Part shown: positions 1-5,357 of the stretch, one piece after another
Layout of the letters: every line of letters starts with the position of its first letter
Position numbering within the stretch: position 1 is the stretch's first letter
From: Thermogutta sp.
Lineage (GTDB): Bacteria > Planctomycetota > Planctomycetia > Pirellulales > Thermoguttaceae
Assembly (NCBI RefSeq): GCF_014359955.1
Contig: NZ_JACIYL010000254.1
Span: 1-5,357, forward strand
Direction of reading: 5' to 3'
Length of the DNA: 5,357 bases
Made by a program: the position numbers and the translations under genes
The notes under the pieces: generated by a model
Databases searched by the model: none
The model's input: the letters and a program-made list of their open reading frames with translations, nothing else
Told to the model about the DNA's origin: nothing

Positions 1-1
1 C

Positions 2-1219
2 GGGCGTGCGGAAGTTGTTAGCCGAACCACCGACGGCACCGTGGACGGAGTGGGGCATGTGATCGGGTCTCCTACCGCCCGCTATCGCAACAGCGAGGGA
101 CTCATCCTCACAGGACCCGAGTATCTGACCGTCTTCGAAGGGCAAACCGGACGCGCCATCACGACCGTCCCCTACGTACCGCCGCGAGGTCGTGTCCAAG
201 ATTGGGGCGACGATTACGGCAATCGCTCCGACCGATTTCTCGCTTGCGTCGCCTATCTTGACGGCGAGCATCCCAGCGTGGTCATGTGTCGGGGATACTA
301 CACCCGGACTGTCCTGGCGGCCTGGAACTATCGCAATCAGCGACTTCAACTGATTTGGGTTTTCGACAGTGACGCGGGCCCGGCGTCTAATCGCGCTTAT
401 CGGGGTCAGGGCAACCACAATTTGGCCGTCGCGGACGTGGACGGCGACGGCTGTGACGAAATTATCTACGGTGCCTGCACTATCGATCATAACGGCGAGG
501 GGCTTTATTCGACGGGCCTGGGACACGGCGACGCCCTCCATGTGACGGACATTGATCCCGACAGGCCAGGACTCGAGGTCTTCGGAATCCACGAACGTCC
601 TTCCCACCCCTATGGGGCGAATCTGCGCGACGCTGCGACGGGCAAAATCTTGTGGGGATTGGCTTCGCCTGATGTAGCCCGCGGGCTGGCACTGGACATC
701 GACCCGCGCTACCGTGGTCTGGAATGCTGGGCCATCGGTCAGGGACTCCAGGGACTGTACAATTGTCGAGGTGAACGCATTGCGCAACGTGCTCCACGAT
801 CATGCAACATGGGTGTGTGGTGGGATGGCGATCTGCTCCGAGAACTCCTCAGCGGCACCCGCATTGAAAAGTGGATCCCTGAAACCGAAAGCACGGTGAC
901 ACTTCTCGACACAGCCCAGTACGGATGCGCGTCGAATAACGGGACAAAGGCCAATCCCTGTCTCTGTGCAGATATCCTTGGCGATTGGCGGGAGGAAATC
1001 CTATGGCGAACAAGTGACGGTCGCGCTCTGTATCTTTTCACAACCCCCGAACCCACCAAATATCGGTTTGTGACACTCATGCACGATCCCGTGTATCGGC
1101 TGGCCGTCGCGTGGCAAAACGTGGGCTACAATCAACCGGCTCACCCGGGATTTTACCTGGGAGAAGGCATGGAGCCACCAAAACGGCCGTCGATACGGCT
1201 CGTCAAAGCCCGGCCATAA
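2..1219 (+). CDS. Rhamnogalacturonan lyase, PL11 family (YesW/YesX-like), 5' truncated by window edge
   Basis: Cleaves the alpha-1,4 bond between rhamnose and galacturonic acid in the rhamnogalacturonan-I backbone by beta-elimination; family members are normally exported. About 405 residues are visible, against roughly 600 for B. subtilis YesW, so the N-terminus lies off the left edge. The frame is open to base 2, and the residues before the GTG at 41 (GRAEVVSRTTDGT) already match the family, so 41 is not the start. Counting from base 41, the conserved family segments are GPEYLTVF (25-32), VMCRGYYTRT (81-90), GQGNHN (122-127), a calcium-loop-like DVDGDGCDE (132-140), GLGHGDALH (159-167), WWDGDLLRELL (260-270), NNGTKANP (299-306), DWREEILWR (315-323) and LMHDPVYR (346-353). 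K303 and Y363 are 60 residues apart, matching the spacing of the substrate-contacting Lys535 and Tyr595 of YesW as I recall them. Endo- versus exo-acting (YesW versus YesX) cannot be decided here. The family call is very secure. Confidence 0.96.
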   Translation, partial: GRAEVVSRTTDGTVDGVGHVIGSPTARYRNSEGLILTGPEYLTVFEGQTGRAITTVPYVPPRGRVQDWGDDYGNRSDRFLACVAYLDGEHPSVVMCRGYYTRTVLAAWNYRNQRLQLIWVFDSDAGPASNRAYRGQGNHNLAVADVDGDGCDEIIYGACTIDHNGEGLYSTGLGHGDALHVTDIDPDRPGLEVFGIHERPSHPYGANLRDAATGKILWGLASPDVARGLALDIDPRYRGLECWAIGQGLQGLYNCRGERIAQRAPRSCNMGVWWDGDLLRELLSGTRIEKWIPETESTVTLLDTAQYGCASNNGTKANPCLCADILGDWREEILWRTSDGRALYLFTTPEPTKYRFVTLMHDPVYRLAVAWQNVGYNQPAHPGFYLGEGMEPPKRPSIRLVKARP

Positions 1220-1282
1220 TCCAGGCGGACCCTTCATTCTTCGTCCCGGAAGCTCCCACAACCACGTCGCGGGCCGGGATTT

Positions 1283-1304
1283 CCTTGTTGCTTCGGAACA
1301 ACGG
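1283..1304 (+). other. Possible UUCG-capped RNA hairpin
   Basis: The arms TTGTT (1285-1289) and AACAA (1297-1301) are perfectly complementary. They enclose C-TTCG-G (1291-1296), a classic stable tetraloop with its C-G closing pair. There is a single bulged G at 1290, and outer CC/GG pairs form if C1302 is bulged. No T-run follows, so it does not look like a standard intrinsic terminator. It could protect an mRNA end, act as a weak terminator or be chance. It lies immediately before the GTG at 1308 and would obstruct initiation there. Confidence 0.3.
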
Positions 1305-1358
1305 TCTGTGAACAATAGGGGAAAACGTCGAGCTTATAGCGCGTCCATTCATCGGGAC

Positions 1359-1363
1359 AGGAG
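1359..1363 (+). promoter_or_regulatory. Ribosome binding site for the HtrA-like gene
   Basis: AGGAG lies 10 bases before the ATG at 1374 (13 before the adjacent in-frame ATG at 1377). The in-frame GTG at 1308 has no comparable purine-rich site and has a hairpin just upstream. This site therefore favours 1374 as the start. That start also places a normal signal peptide close to the N-terminus. Confidence 0.65.
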
Positions 1364-1373
1364 TGACAGCGTT

Positions 1374-3074
1374 ATGATGGGATCTCACCTTCTCGTTCTC
1401 TCTCGCCGCTATTCGAGCTTACTCCCACGAGTGTGGCTGGCCGTAGTACTTTTTGCGATGACAGTCTCTCCGCCGGTTCAGGTTGCCGTTTTGGCTGGGG
1501 CGGAACCTGCCATTCCGGTGGCCGAGGCTCCCAAAGATGTCGGCCAGTTACGGGGCCTGCAAAAGCAAGTGGCAGAATTGATTGAAAAGCTCAAACCATG
1601 CATCGTCTGCGTGCGGATCGGTAACACGCAGGGGAGCGGGGTGATCGTGACCGAGGACGGCTATGTCCTCACCGCCGGCCATGTGGTGGGCGAACCGCAC
1701 CAGAGCTGCGAACTCATATTCGCTGACGGAAAGCGTGTCAAAGGGGAAACCCTGGGACGGTATCAGGATGCCGACGCCGGACTCATCAAAATCACCGAGG
1801 CCGGCCCGTGGCCCCACACTGAAATGGGGGTGAGCAAAGAACTGTCCGAAGGAGCGTGGGTGGTAGCGCTGGGCCATCCACTGGGTTACATGTCGGGGAG
1901 GCCGCCCGTTGCCCGATTGGGCCGGGTTCTTCGCAATCGGGACACCTTCATTCGCACGGACTGCCCCCTGGTGGGTGGAGATTCCGGTGGGCCCCTGGTG
2001 GATTTGACGGGCAAGGTGGTGGGCATTCACAGCAGAATTGCCGGTCCCACCACGATGAATTATCACGTTCCCGTGGACGTCTTCCGGTCCAACTGGGATC
2101 GCCTGGTCAAGGGAGAAATCTGGCAGGATCCCATGCCCGGCCGGGATAGCGAAGAAGTCAAACGGGTTGTTGCAGATGTTATCCGGCCGGAAGTTCGGGC
2201 GTGCGTCGTCATGGTGCGGTGCAATGGCCGCGACACAGTCCTGGGGACTGTGGTGGGCCCCGATGGCTGGATCCTCACGAAAGCCAGCGAACTGAAATCC
2301 CCCATCACCTGCAAACTTTCCGACGATCGAGAGCTCCCCGCTGAAATTGTGGGAATTTCGGAAGAGCACGACCTGGCCATGCTCAAGGTCGAAGCACGCC
2401 ATTTGCCTGCCATCCCATGGGCTCGTTCTGTCGATTGCCAGCCGGGCTACTGGATGATCTCGGTCGGATTTCACCAGGATGTTCCGCTGGCCATCGGGAT
2501 CGTGGGTGCTCCCGCGAGGCGGATTCCACCTCAACCCGGAATTTTGGGCGTCACGCTGGAGGACACCGAGGCTGGTCCTCGGATCACGCGGGTGATGGAG
2601 CAGTCGGCGGCCGCGGCGGCGGGAATTGAAGAAGGCGACATTGTGCTGGAAGTGGACGGGAAACCCACCCCCAAAACCACGGATGTCATCGAGGCGATTC
2701 GCCGCCATCGTCCTGGCGACACCGTCAAGCTCAAATTGCGGCGCGGTGACCAAACCCTGGAAGTCACCGCCACCCTCAAACAGTTGGATTCGCCAAGCCA
2801 GCGGCGGCGGGAGATGCAAAACCGCTCCGACGTCGGCCTGAGCCGCCGGGCAGACGATTTTCCGCGGGTCATCCAGCATGACGGCGTGGTCCCGCCCCAG
2901 CTCTGCGGCGGACCGGTGGTCGATATCGACGGTCGGGTCGTCGGCATCAACATTGCGCGGGCAGGCCGGACGGAGACTTACGCCATTCCCACAGACACGC
3001 TCCTGGGGTTGATGTACGATCTGATGTCAGGCAAGCTACGACCGGCGTCCGAGAACGCATCGGAAAGCAATTAG
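1374..3074 (+). CDS. Exported HtrA/DegP-like serine protease: active trypsin domain plus degenerate trypsin domain with inserted PDZ
   Basis: Predicted trypsin-fold (S1C/HtrA-like) endopeptidase of 566 residues, exported to the periplasm or cell surface. Residues 1-43 form a signal peptide: arginines at 11, 12 and 19, a hydrophobic core starting WLAVVLFAM, and a likely cut after AGA (41-43). A short helical stretch (about 54-75) follows. The first trypsin domain (about 76-245) has the full triad: His103 in LTAGHVV, Asp134 in DADAGLIKI and Ser204 in GGDSGGPL. A second trypsin-like domain (about 272-548) is degenerate: Ser305 replaces His (LTKASEL), Asp333 remains (HDLAMLKV), and Cys511 replaces Ser (LCGGPVV). 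A PDZ domain (about 389-470, starting GILGV, with AGIEEGDIVLEVDGK) interrupts this second domain. The PDZ may bind peptide C-termini, and the dead domain may be regulatory or structural; both are inferences. The substrate is unknown. An in-frame GTG at 1308 would add 22 residues but lacks a ribosome binding site and would bury the signal peptide. The fold call is secure and the start is likely. Confidence 0.93.
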   Translation: MMGSHLLVLSRRYSSLLPRVWLAVVLFAMTVSPPVQVAVLAGAEPAIPVAEAPKDVGQLRGLQKQVAELIEKLKPCIVCVRIGNTQGSGVIVTEDGYVLTAGHVVGEPHQSCELIFADGKRVKGETLGRYQDADAGLIKITEAGPWPHTEMGVSKELSEGAWVVALGHPLGYMSGRPPVARLGRVLRNRDTFIRTDCPLVGGDSGGPLVDLTGKVVGIHSRIAGPTTMNYHVPVDVFRSNWDRLVKGEIWQDPMPGRDSEEVKRVVADVIRPEVRACVVMVRCNGRDTVLGTVVGPDGWILTKASELKSPITCKLSDDRELPAEIVGISEEHDLAMLKVEARHLPAIPWARSVDCQPGYWMISVGFHQDVPLAIGIVGAPARRIPPQPGILGVTLEDTEAGPRITRVMEQSAAAAAGIEEGDIVLEVDGKPTPKTTDVIEAIRRHRPGDTVKLKLRRGDQTLEVTATLKQLDSPSQRRREMQNRSDVGLSRRADDFPRVIQHDGVVPPQLCGGPVVDIDGRVVGINIARAGRTETYAIPTDTLLGLMYDLMSGKLRPASENASESN

Positions 3075-3147
3075 TCACGACTGAACCAGGCTTTTCCTCG
3101 CGATCCCAGACCACCGCGTCTGCGCGCCCATTGGCGGCGGATCCATC
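3075..3147. other. Convergent intergenic gap
   Basis: These 73 bp separate the stop codons of the protease gene and the oppositely oriented GH127 gene. The only fold seen is a very short CGCG-TCTG-CGCG palindrome near 3115-3126, without a T-run on either strand. How transcription ends between the two convergent genes cannot be told from the sequence. Confidence 0.5.
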
Positions 3148-5357
3148 TTACCGCGCTTCGACGACCTGCCATTCCAGAATTCCACCCGACCAGTTGGGTT
3201 GCAGTTGGACCTCCAGCCGCAGGCCGGTCGTCTCCACCGGTTCAAATTGAACTTCGCTCCAGCCATTTTTGACCACGGGAAGAGTGCCTTGAATATTCAC
3301 CGGGAGCCATGCCTCCCCTTTTCGGTAGAGAATTCGCCAACTGGCAGGCAGGCGGCAGTGCCCGCCACGGGGTTCGTCGTCGAACCAGTACACGCGGACC
3401 CCCTTCACAGCCACGGGCTTTTCCCAATCATACTGGACCCACTCCTGAGTGCCCCGATGATCCCACCAGGTAAACCGCGGGATTGAATGATCATTGGAAT
3501 CCTTTGGTTCCATCCCGTCGTTGAGGGCCTCTACCGAATCATATCTCCAACAGTGAGAGGCAGAAGGCCGAGCCACTTCGGCGGCGGTGAGCGCCTCGTC
3601 TCCGGTGAGACTGGCTGGGTCTAGCGGCCGATACAGCTTGCCTTCCCAACTCGGGTCGTTGGGGTCGGGATGACGGGGTTTGCCCGCCTGCCGTACCCAC
3701 ACCACCATGGGCCCCGGATCGCGGTGATCCCACAGGTGATAGGGCACGAAGGTCAGTCGGCGACCGTCCGCTGCCGTGCCTTTGATCACCACGATTCCGC
3801 CCAGAAGGTCCGGCCGAAATTGGGTCTCAAACTGCGGATCCCTGGCCAGCACTGCGGACCGGACATCGAAACCGTTGTCCACGGCTTCCAGACAATAGAC
3901 GATGGGGCCTCGCTGCACCGCCACGCGTCCTCGATCGGCCAGTACTTTGGGATGAGCCTCGATGCGCTCGACCGGCATCGCCAAATTGAGCGTCACCTTA
4001 TCGTCGGCTTTCCACTTCCTGTGAATGACATAATAGCCCCGATCGAGATTGCTCACATTCACCGGGGTGGCCGCCTCATCATCGACGGCCACCGTGGCCT
4101 CTCGGCACCAGGAGGGAATCCGCAACCGCAGTATCCACTCCGCCTCCGCAGGCGGGGAGATAGTCAGTTCAACACGGCCGTCCCAGGGGTATTGCGTTTT
4201 CTGCCGAATGTTGACCGGTTGAGGAAGTCCCAGGTCAATTTTTGCCTCACTGCCAATGTACAGGTTGACGAATAACTCAGCGGGGTGATCACCCTGGGCA
4301 GGTCGAACCGCATAGACATAGCCAGGCACCGAGGGAATGAGGCGCACCACGTTGGTCGGGCAGCAAGCACAACCGAAGAAAGGCTGCCGATGATGATCCC
4401 CGGCGGAAGCCAGCGGATTGACGTAGAAGAAATGTTCGCCATCCAGCGCTACCCCCGAGAGCACACCGTTGTACAGCGTTCTCTCCAGAACGTCAGCATA
4501 TTGGGCATCGCCGTGCATCAGCCCCAGGCGATACGCCCATAACACAAGTCCGATCGCAGCGCAGGTCTCGCAATAGGCGGACTCATTGGGCAGTTCATAC
4601 GCCTCACCGAACGCCTCCCCTTCATGGCGTGCCCCAATTCCTCCGGTAATGTACATCTTGCGGAGAGTGACGTCCTTCCAGATGCGGTCCATCGCCGCCA
4701 TCAGTTCGGGATCCCCGGTGTACGCCGCGACGTCCGCCACTCCCGAGTAAAGATACATCGCGCGGACGGCGTGCCCAACAATCTCGCTCTGCTGCCGAAC
4801 AGGGAGATGATCCTGACAATACGGGCCGTAGGATTGCCGGTGCCTGGTATCGCCGCGTTCGTCAATGAAAAACTTGGCCAGATCCAGATATCGCTTTTCG
4901 CCAGTCACCTCATAGAGTTTGACGAGCGCCAGCTCGATTTCCTCATGGCCGGGCACACCGTACTTCTTTCCCGGACCAAAAATGCTGTCAATGTGGTCCG
5001 CCAGCTTGATGGCCACGTCCAGAAACGTCCGCTTGCCTGTGGCGCGATAATGGGCGACAGCCGCCTCAAAAAGATGACCGGCACAATACAGCTCGTGCAT
5101 GACCGGCAGGTTGGTCCATCGTTTGTCGAGGCCGGTGAGTGTGTAATACGTGTTGAGATAGCCGTCCGGCCGTTGGGCCGCTGCGATCAACCCGATGATC
5201 CGGTCCACCTCTTTTTCCAACTGCGGATCCGGTTGCTGCGCCAGGGCATAGGAGGCCCCTTCCAGGACCTTATAAACGTCCGAGTCGTTGAAATAGATGC
5301 CTTCAAATTTTCCCTCCATGAGTCCGGCAGCCTTGGCGAAGTTGGAAATCCGCCCGG
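3148..5357 (-). CDS. GH127-type beta-L-arabinofuranosidase (DUF1680) with C-terminal F5/8 type C domain, N-terminus beyond window
   Basis: Zinc-thiolate glycoside hydrolase that removes terminal beta-L-arabinofuranose from plant glycans. One characterised GH127 branch instead acts on aceric acid in rhamnogalacturonan-II. Either substrate fits the nearby pectin lyase. The frame is open to the right edge, and the residues before the ATG at 5319 (GRISNFAKAAGL) match the family's conserved N-terminal segment, so 5319 is internal. Counting from 5319, the (alpha/alpha)6-barrel catalytic part covers about 1-335, with FNDSDVYK (10-17), the acid/base candidate Glu235 in GEAF, zinc ligands Glu251 and Cys253 in CETC, and Cys317, Cys319 and Cys320 in GCACCPTN. 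These match Glu322, Glu338, Cys340, Cys415, nucleophile Cys417 and Cys418 of Bifidobacterium HypBA1, including the 16-residue E-to-E spacing. Beta-sandwich regions follow (about 345-560). A discoidin-like F5/8 type C domain (about 575-723; EWVQYDWEKPV, VRVYWFDDE, GILEWQV) may bind sugar. The signal peptide is not visible. GH127 versus the related GH146 needs phylogeny. Confidence 0.94.
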   Translation of the reverse strand, partial: GRISNFAKAAGLMEGKFEGIYFNDSDVYKVLEGASYALAQQPDPQLEKEVDRIIGLIAAAQRPDGYLNTYYTLTGLDKRWTNLPVMHELYCAGHLFEAAVAHYRATGKRTFLDVAIKLADHIDSIFGPGKKYGVPGHEEIELALVKLYEVTGEKRYLDLAKFFIDERGDTRHRQSYGPYCQDHLPVRQQSEIVGHAVRAMYLYSGVADVAAYTGDPELMAAMDRIWKDVTLRKMYITGGIGARHEGEAFGEAYELPNESAYCETCAAIGLVLWAYRLGLMHGDAQYADVLERTLYNGVLSGVALDGEHFFYVNPLASAGDHHRQPFFGCACCPTNVVRLIPSVPGYVYAVRPAQGDHPAELFVNLYIGSEAKIDLGLPQPVNIRQKTQYPWDGRVELTISPPAEAEWILRLRIPSWCREATVAVDDEAATPVNVSNLDRGYYVIHRKWKADDKVTLNLAMPVERIEAHPKVLADRGRVAVQRGPIVYCLEAVDNGFDVRSAVLARDPQFETQFRPDLLGGIVVIKGTAADGRRLTFVPYHLWDHRDPGPMVVWVRQAGKPRHPDPNDPSWEGKLYRPLDPASLTGDEALTAAEVARPSASHCWRYDSVEALNDGMEPKDSNDHSIPRFTWWDHRGTQEWVQYDWEKPVAVKGVRVYWFDDEPRGGHCRLPASWRILYRKGEAWLPVNIQGTLPVVKNGWSEVQFEPVETTGLRLEVQLQPNWSGGILEWQVVEAR

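Larger units (their letters stand above)
1220..1373. other. Intergenic gap between lyase and protease genes
   Basis: This 154-bp stretch holds an interrupted hairpin near 1283-1304 and a ribosome binding site near its right end. I found no convincing -35/-10 pair. TTGTTG at 1285 and TTATAG at 1334 are much too far apart to act together. Whether the protease gene has its own promoter or is read through from the lyase gene is open. Confidence 0.5.

Noticed and set aside
41..43. GTG at 41 as the true start of the lyase gene
   Set aside because: The open frame and recognisable PL11 sequence continue to the left edge, and about 200 residues of the family are missing from this start.
1285..1339. 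Promoter before the protease gene (TTGTTG at 1285 and TTATAG at 1334)
   Set aside because: The spacing between the two elements is about 43 bases, far from 16-18, and no better pair was found.
1308..1373. GTG 1308 as the start of the protease gene
   Set aside because: No Shine-Dalgarno sequence precedes it, and a hairpin lies immediately upstream. The extra 22 residues are polar and would push the signal peptide away from the N-terminus. ATG 1374 has a good site.
1548..2879. A 443-codon open frame on the minus strand, antisense to the protease gene
   Set aside because: It lies wholly within a well-supported gene on the other strand. Its translation is rich in His, Pro, Arg and Gly with no recognisable domain, as expected of an antisense shadow in high-GC DNA.
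3115..3126. CGCG-TCTG-CGCG palindrome as a terminator between the convergent genes
   Set aside because: The stem is only four pairs and no T-run follows on either strand.
3670..4275. A 201-codon plus-strand frame inside the GH127 gene
   Set aside because: It is antisense to conserved GH127 sequence, and its translation shows no motif or plausible domain. It is treated as a shadow frame.
5317..5319. ATG at 5319 as the true start of the GH127 gene
   Set aside because: The frame stays open to the window edge, and the upstream residues match the conserved N-terminal segment of the family. The gene is cut by the window.

Overview
The window holds three protein-coding genes and little else. Two are cut by the window edges. 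From left to right: the C-terminal two thirds of a PL11 rhamnogalacturonan lyase (+, open at the left edge), a complete exported HtrA-like double-trypsin/PDZ protein (+), and, convergent to these, a GH127-type beta-L-arabinofuranosidase with a C-terminal F5/8 type C (discoidin-like) domain (-, open at the right edge). No RNA gene, mobile element, CRISPR array or long repeat was seen.

Organism: coding is dense, GC is fairly high by eye, and there are long spurious antisense frames. The protease has a PDZ domain inserted inside a degenerate second trypsin fold, followed by a CGGP-type segment. I associate this layout with Planctomycetota, which are rich in sulfatases and polysaccharide-degrading enzymes. 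A Pirellulales/Thermogutta-like planctomycete is my best guess. It is inferred from protein style, not from a marker gene.

Layout and function: PL11 enzymes cleave the rhamnogalacturonan-I backbone of pectin. GH127 enzymes remove beta-L-arabinofuranosyl (or, in one subgroup, aceric-acid) residues from plant glycans. The two together suggest a pectin-degradation neighbourhood. Between them sits the predicted exported HtrA-like protein, possibly a quality-control or processing factor in the same compartment, although its link to the pectin enzymes is only positional. The lyase and protease genes are separated by 154 bp if the protease starts at 1374. That gap contains a small UUCG-type hairpin and a good ribosome binding site. 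The protease and GH127 genes converge across 73 bp with no clear intrinsic terminator.

The most unusual item is the protease. It has one intact catalytic domain (His-Asp-Ser) and a second trypsin fold that has lost His and Ser and is split by a PDZ domain. I see no convincing wholly new system in the window.
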